From Zygnema cylindricum (Eukaryota; Streptophyta; Zygnematophyceae; Zygnematales; Zygnemataceae): a DNA stretch of 64,000 nt. The first letter of the stretch is position 1; each line of letters opens with the position of its first letter. Shown here one piece after another: positions 35,705-46,929 of this stretch. A program made the position numbers and the translations under genes. The stretch spans positions 32,121 through 96,120 of the forward strand of contig JBBHKE010001214.1 in the NCBI GenBank assembly GCA_037447655.1, written 5' to 3'. The notes below the pieces were generated by a model. The model was not told where the DNA came from, searched no databases, and saw nothing but the letters and a program-made list of their open reading frames with translations.

Positions 35705-36171
35705 TGTAATTTTGAAACCTCCATAGGTCCTCAGAGTAGGCAGCTCACACGAAGCCTTTAAGATAACCCTGACCCCTTTGTGTTTCAGCAAGAATAACTA
35801 TCACCCTGGCAAAAATAAATTTTGACCACCTTCACCATTGTGGAGGCAAGACTCCTTTGAGTCGATAGCAAAAAGAATCTTTGAATTTGCTCCCTTGAGT
35901 AGTAAGTTATGAAGGGTCAAAATTGACATTTTGTACAGAAGCTCTCTTGGAGAGAGGGTCCGATCTATTAAATTTTTCTAAGTCCTATCTCTGTCTAAAA
36001 CTCTATCTACTGAAGTACGACACCAATCATAATAGTGTATCATACAGAAAGGTATCGGTGCCGGTGTACTTTCTATACGGCCATTGTACGACATGGCAAA
36101 TAAGTCGACACATGTTATTTTTGGATTCCATCTGAAATCCTTGAAGATGCCGTATTCCTATATGCTTGTGC
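35705..36171 (-). repeat. 5' LTR of element A, part next to the PBS
   Basis: Begins (plus strand) TGTAATTTTGAAACC and matches 30333 onward. Element B interrupts it at 36172, and it resumes at 42661, ending TTTCTACA at 43227. Confidence 0.9.
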
Positions 36172-37241
36172 TGAAACTCTAAGACCTCCATAAGCCCTCA
36201 GAGTGGACAGCTTCGAAAAAGTCTCTAGGATAACCATGACACCTTTGTGTTTCAGCAAGAATAACTACCACCATGGCAAAAAAAACAATGACCACCTTCA
36301 CCTCTGTGAAGGGAAGACTCCACTGATTCGATAGCAAAAAGAATCTCTGAATTTGCTCCCTTGAGCAGTAAGTTATAAAGGGTCAAAGTTGACCTTTTGT
36401 ATAGAAGCTCTTTGGGAGAGAGGGTCCTATCTACCAAGTTTTCCAAGTCCTATCTCTCTCACAAACTTTATCTACTGATGAACGAAACAAATCATATTAC
36501 AGTTCCATACACAAAAGTAAAGCTGCCGGTGTACTTTATGTACGAAAACTGTATGACATGGCGAAAAAGTCGACAGATGTCATATCCGGATTCGAACCTG
36601 TAATCCCCGTGGATGCCGGGATCCAACGTAGTTTTGCCACGTGTCATCCGATTTGGCGATGACCACAAACCATCGAGATTCTCTTCCGCGATCTCGGTTT
36701 TCTTCTCGACAGTCTGATTGAATGCAGATTTCAATCGTAACCGTCATAAATACTTGCGCGGTATTTGTTTCGTTAAAGAAATAAATGCGCGGTACTAATT
36801 TCTTATACATTTCGTAATCCGTACTTTTACATAATTGGATCTATGTATCCCGTAAACAGTTGCAGTTAAATGAATTATCCTACGTAATAATATTTAAATA
36901 AATATCAAACCCTTTATTATGTATCATTAGTCTTAGACTAACGGTAAGACTGCCGGCTATCGGCTATCTAACATTCCGCAGGTACCAGGATCAAATCGTG
37001 GTTCTTATATCTATCCTTTTAGTAAATAAACTACTTATGGGTAAAAAAACTAATCTATTTAACCTAAAAAAAACCTCTAGATAGCCTAGGTAGCCATGGC
37101 TCTGGCTTCCACTCTAACTTCCTAGTGACTACGACAAGTGTAGGAGTTGGAGAGAGAAGTTAGAGATAGACTGCCTCGACTTCTATCTGTATCTTAATTT
37201 AGACTTAGAAATTACTTAAAAAGGAACCATCAATTTCTACA
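36172..37241 (-). repeat. 3' LTR of element B
   Basis: Near-identical by eye to 41589-42655. Contains the U3 module at about 36930-37190, although the T-run after the hairpin is interrupted (TTCTATC). Confidence 0.9.
36925..37195 (+). ncRNA. Antisense U3 tRNA-like plus hairpin module (B 3' LTR)
   Basis: T-arm-like CCAGG-ATCAAAT-CGTGG (one mismatch) at about 36984-37000, then the conserved block TAGCCTAGGTAGCCATGGCT and its partner arm GAGAGAGAAGTTAGAGATAG. It lacks the T-run seen in families A and C, so it is weaker as a transcription unit. Confidence 0.3.
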
Positions 37242-37467
37242 CTCCCCTTATTTTCTAGTCAATCTTTAATTTTAGACCACACTTCACCTGCAGAAAATTA
37301 GCTTTGGGGAAGGCACAGGTTTGGTCATCATATCTGCTACCATCTCACTATCTGGACAGTACCATAAACTAATTATTTGTTTTCTACTTTTTCTTTTACA
37401 AAGGTGAGTCTAATGTCCATGTGTTTGGCTTTAAAATGATGTTTAGGATTGGCAGATATAGCGATTG

Positions 37468-40400
37468 CTACCTGATTATCACAAAAAAATTATGCACACC
37501 ACTCTTAAGGTGACCAAGCTCACCAAGCAAAGACTTGTCCCACATCAATTCTTTTATAGCAAAGCAAAAGGCCATATACTCAGCCACCATGGTGGATTGA
37601 GCAATAACCTTTTGTTGTTTGCTACTCCAACAGCAAGCCCCATCACCCACATATAATACATATCCAGAAGTACATCTCCTCATCAGATCATCACCATAAC
37701 TGGCATCACTCGAAGTAGTGATGTCAGTATTCTCACCACCCAAATGCAACCATAGATCCCTAGTTCCTATCAAATATCTAAGGACTCTCTTAGCTGCCTC
37801 CCAATCCTTCTTAGTGGGAGCATTTAGACTTCTACTCAGTACTTCTACAGCTGCAGCTAAATCCGGCCGGGTACAATTCATAAAATAGATTAGACTTCCC
37901 ACTACTTGCCTGTAAGGAATAGTCTGCATGAACTTCTGTTCTTCATGAGATAATTCCTCGTCTAAGACTACGACTCCTTCTTCCTCACTCCCCTCACTTC
38001 CCCTCTTCAACTCCATTGGAGTTGTACAAATATTAGCTTTATCAATTTGAAAATTTTCAAGCATGTTCCCTATTGCTTCCTTTTGAGTCAGTCTTATAAT
38101 TTTTCTTTTTCGGTCTCTCTCTACTTGAATTCCCAAAATATATTTTGCTTCCCCCATATCTTTCATTTCAAATCTCCCCTTAAGATCGGTTGTCACTTTA
38201 TTAAATTTTTCCATTGTTTTACTTAAAACAAGCAAATCATCAACATAAATTGCAATAAATATAAAACCTTCCTCATCTTCGAAAACATAGATTGAGTGAT
38301 CTGAGCTGATCCGAATATATCCCAAACCGGTAATAAACTCATCAAGCTTCTTATTCCACTATCGAGGCGCCTGTTTCAAACGATAAAGAGATTGAATCAG
38401 TCGGCATACCTTACTCTCCTCTCCTTCCTCCACAAATCCTTCGGGTTGTCGCATGAAGATCTCTTCTTCCAATTCTCCATGCTAATAGGTTGTCTTGATG
38501 TCCATCTGGTGCACCTCCATGTCTTCTGCTGCTGCTAAACTAAGAAGTATGCGGACGGAGGGAAATCTGATGACCGGGGCAAAGGTTTCCTCGTAGTCAA
38601 TTCCCTCTTTTTGTGTGAATCCCTTTGCCACTAATCGGGCCTTGTAATGCTCATTTGTGTTATCTAGGTTCAGTTTTAATTTGAAAACCCACTTACAACT
38701 GATTGGTTTTTGGTTAGGTGGACAATCCACTAGCTCCGAAGTATCGGCCGCCATAATTGAGGCCATCTCCTCATTGATGGTTGTCTTCCACCGGTTTCTT
38801 TCTGGGCAAGTCATCGCCTCTCCATAAGTCTGAGGTTCATCTTGATAAGATAGTTTTGTTACCTTGTTATTAACCTGTGTTTCCTACAATCTTTTCCTAC
38901 TTCTCTTTCCCCCCTCAAAATCTGAGGTCGGAATATATGGTTCTCGTGGGTTCTTTGGAACAATCTCGCCTTCTCCCCTGTCCCTTGATTCCGAATCAGT
39001 TTCCACCACGTCTTCCGCATCGGGTAGAGTTGTCTCTAGAGTTTCCGCAGCCGAGATCTTTTCGGTTTGATTTGAACCTGTAAGAATGTCATCTACTCTA
39101 AAACCTAGATAATTAGGAAGTTCAAAGTCATCGGAATTTTCTGACTCAAATCTGATTGTTACTGACTTTGTATACTTGAAGGGATCCACGGACTTTCCTT
39201 CATCCATAACAACTAGATGCTTTACTAAGATTATATCTTCTCTTTTTAGATCATAAACTCTATATCATTTAACATCCTCATCATATCCTAATAAGTATCT
39301 TGGTTTTCCTTTAGGATCTAGCTTCCAATTAGACCAATCTGTATCTAGACTGAATACTTGACTGCCGAAAACCTTTTAGTGAGATATGTCTGGTTTCCGG
39401 CCTGTCCATCTCTCATAAGGTGTTTGATCTTTTATAGCTGAAGTAAGAACTCTATTTTTGAGGCAATTAGCACAGTTCATTGCTTCGGCCCAAAACCTTT
39501 TTCCTTTCTTCTTATCCGACAACATACTTCTAACACTATCACTTAGTGTCCTATTTAATCTTTCACCTACCCGTTCTGTTCCGGGTTTTCTAAAACTGTC
39601 TTTTGGTGTTGGACAACATATTCCCTCAAAAAATCTTCAAACTGGTTAGAAGTATACTCTTCACCATTGTCACTCCTTACTCTCTTGAATAGGAGTTTCA
39701 TTGAGTTTTTCGCTCCAAGTTTTATATTGTCTAAAACAATTATGAGATTTTGACTTGATTTTCAAAAAATACACCATGGAATACTTAGACCAATTATCAG
39801 TGACAGTCATCATAAATCTCTTCCCCCTCGGTGAGGGCACTTTAGCCAGTCCCCAAATATCTGTGTGTACTAAATCTAGAATTATTTCTCCCATATAAGT
39901 GGATGTTTTGGGAAAGGGTAATTTGTGTGCTTAACCTTGAGCACATCCACTACAATCACTTATATTATAACTCTCACTAAACTGAATCCCTTCCACCACT
40001 CCTTCTTTTCATCTCTCTTAAGTTATCTAGATTCAAATGCCCAAGCCTCTTATGCCACATCATAATATCATGAACACCTGCATAATAAAGTTTCTTCTTT
40101 TCATTACTTAAAACCAGCCTAAACATCCCTTGGTTACCTTTCTCAGCAATGAAATATACCTCTTTCTCAAAACTAGCAGTAAAGACTTTTTCCCAAGTGC
40201 TTGTATAAAAACCCTTATCATCTAATACAGATGTAGAGATGAGGTTTTTGTTCAGCTCCAGAATAAACAATACATCGGAGAATGTTACTATAAATGTCTT
40301 TCCTTCTACTAACACTTTCATTTCTACCGATCCTACAAGAGTAGTAGTGACTATCCTCCCATCCCCGTAATCTATCTCTACTGTGGGAATCTTTCTTATC

Positions 40401-41588
40401 TTAGTGAACAGGTGCTTATCCTTACACATGTGCATGGAGGCACCTGAATCTATAATCCAGCCTGCTTCACCTTTCAATCCACCGTAAGCACATTTTTGCC
40501 TTTGTCGAATTTCGACTTCGTTTTTCGCCTCCAACTCCTCATCCAATAAGAGCTCATCGTCCTTGTCCTCAGATTCCGCCTTATGTACCTATGTTACAAG
40601 GACCTTTTTCTTTTGTCTCGGGGTTCCACTGACCTGTCACTCCTTTAACTGAAGCTCGGTTAGCTTAGTGCACTCTGCCATATAGTGCCGCGATTTCTTA
40701 CAAAAATGACATAAACCATTGGGAGCCCTTGGTCCGAACTCGTCGATCTGATTTTTTTGCTCCCTCCACCCATAGTTTCTGACCGGTTTGCGGGAATCCT
40801 TGCTCCTCCAATCGGTCGCAGCTGCCAAGGCTTGCCCACTCTTTCTTACCCTTCGGATCTCAATCGTATTCTCTCAAACAAGAATCATCCCTACTACTGA
40901 GTTCCATATCCACCTTGAGTCCGGCAAGTCCTGCACACGGTTGACTATGTTCTGGAACTCATTCGGTAACTTCATTAGTAAATAGTTAACCTTTTATTTT
41001 TCACTAAAATCTTTTCCAACACTCTCTAGCTCCATAAAAAGTGTAGCAAGCTCACTGCAAAAATCCAACATCTTCCCCCCTTTGTATACATACTCCTTAA
41101 CTTTCTGATCAACCAACTGTTGTTGCTGAATCGTACCACTTCGGTACATCTCTATGAGAGCCATCCAAAGATTGGATGCTCTTTCTACATGCAAATGAGG
41201 ACATGGAAGTCCTTGAGTAAGATGGCGGAGGATGAAGTGCTTTGCCCCTATATTGTTGAAGTCCCAAATATCAGTATCATTCTCCTCGGTCCTCAAAATA
41301 GGTGACATGAATGTTGAACCAGTTGCTATTGGTGAGGTCGTCTCCTTCACTGTTGCTTTGTCCACCACCTCTCCTTCCCTTGTCTCCTCCGTTGAAGATG
41401 GATCTGCTTTCTTTGTGAATCTGTTTCCTCTAAACCCTGGAGGGATTCCAAGACTTTATGGACGCCCCACTTTGCCATTCACTATCCCCCAAAACCTTTT
41501 CTCGCATAGAGCTCCTATCATCATACTTTCCCAATATATAAAGTCACTTCCATTAAATATGGGTACCTTAGATGGTGGTTCCATAACC
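37468..41588 (-). pseudogene. gag-pol of copia B (degenerate)
   Basis: gag starts in the PBS (ATGGAACCACC) and continues through TDIWDFNNIGAKHFILRHL. Zinc knuckle CHFCKKSRHYMAEC is intact (about 40712-40753). The protease keeps DSGAS (about 40450). GAG-pre-integrase WHKRLGHLNLDNL and integrase LDLVHTDIWGLAKVP follow. Reverse transcriptase keeps YVDD (IAIYVDDLLVLSK, near 38240), and RNase H keeps SSDASYGDDLMRRCTSGY. Frameshifts and stops lie between the gag, integrase and RT blocks. It is better preserved than A, as expected for a later insertion. Confidence 0.9.
41575..41588 (-). promoter_or_regulatory. Primer-binding site of B, diverged half-tRNAiMet type
   Basis: GGTTATGGAACCAC directly follows the LTR. 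It matches the A/D/E site except for the central bases (GGAACC in place of GGGCCC). gag starts at its ATG. Confidence 0.65.
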
Positions 41589-42655
41589 TGAAACTCTGAG
41601 ACCTCCATAAGCCCTCAAAGTGGATAGCTTCCAAGATGTCTCTAAGATAACCTTGACTCCTTTGTGTTTCAGCAAGAATAAGTACCACTATGGCAAACAA
41701 AAACACTGACCACCTTCACCTCTGTGAAGGGAAGACTCCCTTGAGTCGATAGCAAAAAGAATCTATGAATTTGCTCCCTTGAGCAGTAAGTTATGAAGGG
41801 TCAAAGTTGACCTTTTGTACAGAAGCTCTTTGGGAGAGAGGGTCCTATCTACCAATTTTTCCAAGTCCTATCTTTCTCACAAACTCTATCTACCGATGTA
41901 CGGAACCAATCATATTACAATTTCCGTACACAAAAGTAAAGCTGCCAGTGTACTTTATGTAAGGAAACTGTATGACATTGCCAAAAAGTCGACAGATGTC
42001 ATATCCGGGTTCGAAATTGTAATCCGCGGGGATGCCGCGATCCAACGTAGTTTTGCCACGTGTCATCCGACGTGGCGATGACCACAGACTGCCGAGATTC
42101 TCTTCCGCGATCTCGGTTTTCTTCCGGGCCGTCCGATTGAATGCAGATTTCAATCGTAGCCTTCATAAGTACTTGCGCGGTATTTGTTTCGTAAAAGAAA
42201 TAAATGCGCGGTACTAATTTCTTATACATTTCGTAATCCGTACTTTTACAAAACTGGATCTATGTATCCCGTAAACAGTTGCAGTTAAATGAATTATCCT
42301 ACGTAATAATATTTAAAAAAATATCAAACCCTTTATTATGTATCATTAGTCTTAGACAAACGGTAAGACTGCCGGCTATCGGCTATCTAACATTCCGTAG
42401 GTACCAGGATCAAATCGTGGTTCTTATATCTATCCTTTTAGTAAATAAACTACTTATGGGTAAATAAACTAATCTATTTCCCGTAAACCTCTGGATAGCC
42501 TAGGTAGCCATGGCTCTAGCTTCCTCTCTAACTTCCTAGTGATTGTGACAAGTGTGGGAGTTGGAGAGAGAAGTTAGAGATAGACTGCCTCGACTTCTAT
42601 CTAAATTTTAATTTAGACCTAGAAATTACTTTAAAAGGAACCATCAATTTCTACA
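41589..42655 (-). repeat. 5' LTR of element B
   Basis: 1067 bp, plus-strand ends TGAAACTCTGAG...TTTCTACA, followed by target copy TGTGC. It contains the U3 module at about 42335-42605. Confidence 0.9.
42335..42605 (+). ncRNA. Antisense U3 tRNA-like plus hairpin module (B 5' LTR)
   Basis: Same layout as the B 3' LTR copy: GGTACCAGGATCAAATCGTG, then TAGCCTAGGTAGCCATGGCT and its pairing arm. No clear T-run follows. Confidence 0.3.
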
Positions 42656-42660
42656 TGTGC

Positions 42661-43227
42661 CACGTGTCATTCGATGTGACATTTACCGTAAACCGCCGAT
42701 ATACTATACCACGATCTCGGCATGCTTCGCGGCCGTCCGATTAAAACGGATTTCAATCGTAGCCGTCAAAAATACTTGCGCGATATTTGTTTTGCCTTCG
42801 AAACACATTACGCGGTATCCGTTTAACATATTTCGTACGCCGTACATTACAAACTGCTTCTAAGTCCAAATATACTGTTAAATGAAATAAACTACGTGTA
42901 CAAATTTATCTGTTTATCAAACCCTATATCGTATAACTTTGATTCTAGTCTAATTCGTTAAGGCTACCGGCTACAGACATCTTTGACGCACGGTAGGTAC
43001 CAAGTTGAAATCCTGGGTCGGTCAAGTTCAATTTTGGTAAATCTACCAATCTAAGGTCTGTCCCAGTCTCGATAGCATAGACGGCCATGGCTCTATCTCC
43101 CTCTCCAACTTTGAGTGACTGCCACAAGTGTGGGAGCTGGAGAGAGGAGTTAGAGGCTGACTGCCTGTGCTTTTTTTCTGCATTTTACACTACCTAGAAA
43201 ATACTAAAATAACCTTTAATTTCTACA
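42661..43227 (-). repeat. 5' LTR of element A, distal part
   Basis: Resumes A's LTR after element B (CACGTGTCATTCGATGTG) and ends TTTCTACA before the CAGGG target copy. Confidence 0.9.
42944..43177 (+). ncRNA. Antisense U3 tRNA-like plus hairpin module (A 5' LTR)
   Basis: T-arm CCAAG-TTGAAAT-CCTGG (one mismatch), hairpin block ATAGACGGCCATGGCTCTAT with pairing arm, then TTTTTTT at 43171-43177. It keeps the layout of the 3' LTR copy. Confidence 0.45.
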
Positions 43228-43462
43228 CAGGGGTGTTGTCAAATTGTATGCTTGTCTGTTTGGGTTGCACTGGTTGCCATTTAAAGTGGGTTAGTCAATA
43301 AATATTAGAGGCAGACTGCCTGTGCTTCTTTTCTGCATTTTACACAACCTATAAAATACTAAAATAGCCTTTTATTTCTACACAGGGGTGTTGTGAAATT
43401 GTTTGCTTGTCTGCTTAGGTAGAAGTAGTTGCCATTTAAAGTGGGTTAGTCAATAACTATCT
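43153..43462. repeat. 155-bp tandem duplication across the A/C junction
   Basis: Two copies starting at 43153 and 43308 (GAGGCTGACTGCCTG and GAGGCAGACTGCCTG). Each contains the end of A's LTR, the TTTCTACA|CAGGGG junction and the following C LTR sequence (GCCATTTAAAGTGGGTTAGT). The duplication therefore arose after A inserted. Confidence 0.85.
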
Positions 43463-43508
43463 ATAGGCTTCATAAATTCTGTAGTCCATTGGAGGACACA
43501 GAATTGCA
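43233..43508 (+). repeat. 5' LTR of element C, second part
   Basis: Resumes C's LTR after element A and ends GGAGGACACAGAATTGCA immediately before the PBS. The same end occurs in the solo LTR (60143 onward, reverse complement). Confidence 0.88.
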
Positions 43509-43522
43509 GGTTATAGGCCCAC
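43509..43522 (+). promoter_or_regulatory. Primer-binding site of C, half-tRNAiMet type
   Basis: GGTTATAGGCCCAC, one base from the A/D/E site. The change turns the gag ATG into ATA, so C could not start gag at the usual codon. Confidence 0.75.
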
Positions 43523-43531
43523 CCTCTATGG

Positions 43532-44452
43532 TGTTGTCCATAGCCATTTCTAGCCATGGATTCACCCTAGGAAGCACCACAGACTACCCTAAAAACAGCG
43601 TACTTTGGATACACACAGAATTCAACAGAAATAACAAAACTAACTGAAACTACATTTACAGATATTATCTAGGATATAAAATGACCTCACAAAGTTTCAC
43701 ACAAAAATAATAAACAGATTGATCACATCATCTAGTCAAAGTTGCAGAAAAACAGTCTGCCACAACTTTGTCGATCAGACAGGCTAACTTCACAATGAAG
43801 TAAAACACATACCAGGCACACAATAGACCTGAAAATATGTGACAATGTTAAAAATATAAATAGGAACAAACATGCAGAATTTCAGATGATTCCGCTAGCA
43901 GATTTGAGAGTAATCCTCAGATAAAATTACCAAAAATAACCATAAACAGTTTTTGGTCCAAAAAGTTCCTATGTCCTAAAATGACGAAGTCCTACAAATA
44001 TATACAAGAGTTTACTGCTGAATGTACGGAGGCATATCAGCGGTACGCTATCTACCAGCTACCTCTATTAATGTCGGTATACCTGAATACTTCAAGGTAT
44101 GTCAAAGTGAGTAAATCTACACTAATAATTAATTCACAAAAAGACACATCAATGTTCAACCAAATATTTACATCGACGCTTCCGTATAATCCGCGTACTG
44201 AGTATCAACTTGATTAGTCACTTGAGGACAAAACCACGTCATGAACCGACATCACATACGTACGGTCCACTTGATACCACATTATCAAAATACAATCCTT
44301 TAACTTCAATTGTACAATTACTCCCCCAATCCACAAATCCATTCGAACCTCCATTTGTACCACCACAATATTTCCGGTAATAATCTACGCACGAACCGTC
44401 GCGTGCGCACAAAATGTGGCGTAAGTACGAAACTAACATTTCAAAAACAACA
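43532..44452 (-). repeat. 3' LTR of element D
   Basis: 921 bp. It keeps a 34-bp stretch (around AAAGTTGCAGAAAAACAGTC) that is deleted in the other LTR. I found no tRNA-like module in the D/E LTRs. Confidence 0.9.
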
Positions 44453-44769
44453 CTCCCCCGAAATTTTAGTTTCGTGCACCCATAATAAAGTATGCCGCGT
44501 GTCAAATGAAACTGTACCTTTCGTTCAAATATCACCACTGCTTCCGCTGACATCACCACTGCTTCCGCTGACGTCGCCACTGCTCCAACTGCCTGCTGCC
44601 ATGTCTTCCAAAATCCTTCCTTCCTAAACACACCATTGCTTCCACTACCTCTTTCTAGGTCTTCAAAGTTAAAATTTTTTCTTTCTCACACAATTTCAAA
44701 ATTCAAAGTTTTAAATCAGAAATTCATCAAAAAATTATTAAATGTAAAAGATAATTACTTTCCCTAAAA

Positions 44770-46068
44770 TTATTTTCCACGATGCTTTCTTTTGACCATT
44801 TTCTGAACATGTTTTCTTCTACGGTTTATCTTTTTACTTCTACTTATTTTCTTTGTTTTCTTAATAAATTTTGGTATTTTCTCAATTTTTGAACTTTTGT
44901 TTTCTTTTCCAATAATATAAACTTCCTCTCCTACTTCAATTTTTTGAACACTTTTTCTCTTTCCCTCTTTAAGTACAGTAATCTCCTCATGCAAATTTTT
45001 TTCAGTCTCATGCAAATAATTTTCAGTTTCCATTTCTAATTCACCTTCACTCTCTCCAGCTATCCTCACTACATTAACCTCTTCCTCCTGTAAATCTTTA
45101 TCACTCACCAATCTGTCATCGGAAAAATTGACAAAAACCAAATCTTTTTCTGTCACCTCATTCTCCACTCCATTTTCGGTGACAACACATGTTTCCCTTC
45201 CTTCCTCATTTTCCATATTTAGAAAAATAACAGTCGGCAAGTATACAAATTCATCAACGTGAAGTGTAGCCTTTCGTGTAGGGGGTAGAACCCGATAGTC
45301 ATCCCATCCATTTCGAAAATTTCCTGTGATACATGCACTTTTATAAAGTGGACATACTCTAAAAGTATGTCCTAAATCATTACAATAAAAACAATTTTCT
45401 GATTTACCATTTTTTCTATTTTTATGAAATTGTGATCTCACACCCTGAAAATTCCCCCTATTCTTTAAAGCCTCTTTATCATCTTCTTCATCTAAAACAA
45501 ATATGATTGCTAAAGGTAAGCTCCAATCATTTTTATCAACTTGTTTTAATCTATCTAAAGCACACCTATATTCTTTAGGTAATCCTTTCATTAACAAGAG
45601 AACCTTTTGAACATTTGTAAAGTTTCCTCCTGCAATATCATTTTCTGCAAACAATCTTTGCAAACTAAGGCAATATTTCAACATGTTACCTCCAGCATAT
45701 TTATATTCAAATATTTTTGTAGCACTAATCATCCAATGATACATAGAAGTCTTTTGATAAGTGCATTCTAAACACTTCCATAATTCAGCTGCACTCTTCA
45801 CATCAAGGTACATCATTACAAATTCCTTAGTCATAGATAGCTTGATAATCCTCAAGCACTCCAGGTTTTTCTCCTCCCATTCAGTCGATGTTTCGTCACA
45901 TATCCCATCCACCACATCCATAAGCTCCCTCAACTTGAAGTAGCTCTTCATAATACTCCTCCAACAATAATATTCAGTTCCATCAAATATGGGTAAGTAC
46001 GATTCATCCAATATGGGTAGCCATGGGCGTGGGCCCATAACCTGTTGTCCATAGCCATTTCTAGCCAT
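44770..46068 (-). CDS. Gag protein of element D (intact, 432 codons)
   Basis: Open from an ATG 26 nt inside the 5' LTR (46068); a second in-frame ATG lies within the PBS at 46038. Residues 15-200 have the copia gag pattern (LPIFDGTEYYCWRSIMKSYF; AAELWKCLECTYQK; LLLMKGLPKEYRCALDRL). C226-X2-C229-X4-H234-X4-C239 is a complete CCHC zinc knuckle. It is followed by an acidic stretch and a very basic tail (KKINRRRKHVQKMVKRK), which could bind RNA. The protein should form particles that package element RNA. It ends about 300 bp before the polypurine tract. Element E has a sister copy. Whether it is expressed is unknown. Confidence 0.85.
   Translation of the reverse strand: MARNGYGQQVMGPRPWLPILDESYLPIFDGTEYYCWRSIMKSYFKLRELMDVVDGICDETSTEWEEKNLECLRIIKLSMTKEFVMMYLDVKSAAELWKCLECTYQKTSMYHWMISATKIFEYKYAGGNMLKYCLSLQRLFAENDIAGGNFTNVQKVLLLMKGLPKEYRCALDRLKQVDKNDWSLPLAIIFVLDEEDDKEALKNRGNFQGVRSQFHKNRKNGKSENCFYCNDLGHTFRVCPLYKSACITGNFRNGWDDYRVLPPTRKATLHVDEFVYLPTVIFLNMENEEGRETCVVTENGVENEVTEKDLVFVNFSDDRLVSDKDLQEEEVNVVRIAGESEGELEMETENYLHETEKNLHEEITVLKEGKRKSVQKIEVGEEVYIIGKENKSSKIEKIPKFIKKTKKISRSKKINRRRKHVQKMVKRKHRGK
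46029..46042 (-). promoter_or_regulatory. Primer-binding site of D, half-tRNAiMet type
   Basis: GGTTATGGGCCCAC abuts the LTR. All 14 bases are complementary to the initiator tRNA-Met anticodon arm. Confidence 0.82.
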
Positions 46069-46929
46069 GGATTCACCCTAGGAAGCACCACAGACTACCC
46101 TAAAAACAACGTACTTTGGATACACACAGAATTCAACAGAATTAACAAATCAAGCTGAAACTACATTTACAGATATTATCTAGGATATAAAATGACCTCA
46201 CAAAGTTTCAGACAAAAATAATAAACAGATTGATCACATCATCAACTTTGATCAGACAGGCTAACTTCACAATGAAGTAAAACACAGACCAGGCACACAA
46301 TAGACCTGAAAATCTGTGACAATGTTAAAAACATAAATAGGAACAAACATGCAAAATTTCAGATAATTCCGCTAGCAGATCTAAGAGTAATCCTCAGATA
46401 AAATTACCAAAAATAACCATAAACAGTTTTTGGTCCAAAAAGTTCCTATGTCCTAAAATGACGAAGTCCTACAAATATATACAAGAGTTTACTGCTGAAT
46501 GTACGGAGGCATATCAGCGGTACGCTATCTACTAGCTACCTCTATTAATGTCGGTATACCTGAATACTTCAAGGTATGTCAAAGTGAGTAAATCTACACT
46601 AATAATTAATTCACAAAAAGACACATCAATGTTCAACCAAATATTTACATCGACGCTTCCGTAAAATCTGCGTACTGAGTATCAACTTGATTAGTCACTT
46701 GAGGACGAAACCACGTCATGAACCGACATCACATACGTAAGGTCCACTTGATACCACATTATCAAAATACAATCCTTTAACTTCAATTGTACAATTACTC
46801 CCCCAATCCACAAATCCATTCGAACCTCCATTTGTACCACCACAATATTTCCGGTAATAATCTACGCACGAACCGTCGCGTGCGCACAAAATGTGGCGTA
46901 AGTACGAAACTAACATTTCAAAAACAACA
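46043..46929 (-). repeat. 5' LTR of element D
   Basis: 887 bp. It contains the upstream gag ATG (46068-46066) and ends CAACA before target copy TATGG. Confidence 0.9.

Larger units (their letters stand above)
36172..42655 (-). mobile_element. Copia retrotransposon B, nested in A's 5' LTR
   Basis: LTRs 36172-37241 and 41589-42655 (1070 and 1067 bp), plus-strand ends TGAAACTCT...TTTCTACA. Target duplication TGTGC is perfect (36167-36171 and 42656-42660); the unbroken site GCTTGTGCCACG survives in A's 3' LTR. It has a polypurine tract AATAAGGGGAG and a PBS at 41588-41575. gag-pol is broken but well recognisable. Confidence 0.94.
30333..43227 (-). mobile_element. Copia retrotransposon A, nested in C's 5' LTR
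   Basis: LTRs are 30333-31364 and 35705-36171 plus 42661-43227 (split by element B). Target duplication CAGGG is perfect (30328-30332 and 43228-43232). The polypurine tract AAATAAGGGGAG precedes the 3' LTR and the PBS is at 35704-35691. gag-pol is decayed. LTR lengths agree (1032 and 1034 bp once B is removed), so both boundaries are well supported. Confidence 0.92.
43532..46929 (-). mobile_element. Gag-only copia-type retrotransposon D, nested in C's gag start
   Basis: LTRs 43532-44452 (921 bp) and 46043-46929 (887 bp) differ by one 34-bp deletion and a few substitutions, so this is the youngest insertion here. Plus-strand ends TGTTGTCC...CAACA; target duplication TATGG perfect (43527-43531 and 46930-46934). 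Polypurine tract CGGGGGAG and PBS are present. The internal 1.6 kb encodes only gag; no protease, integrase or RT is present, so it must depend on enzymes from another element. Confidence 0.93.
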
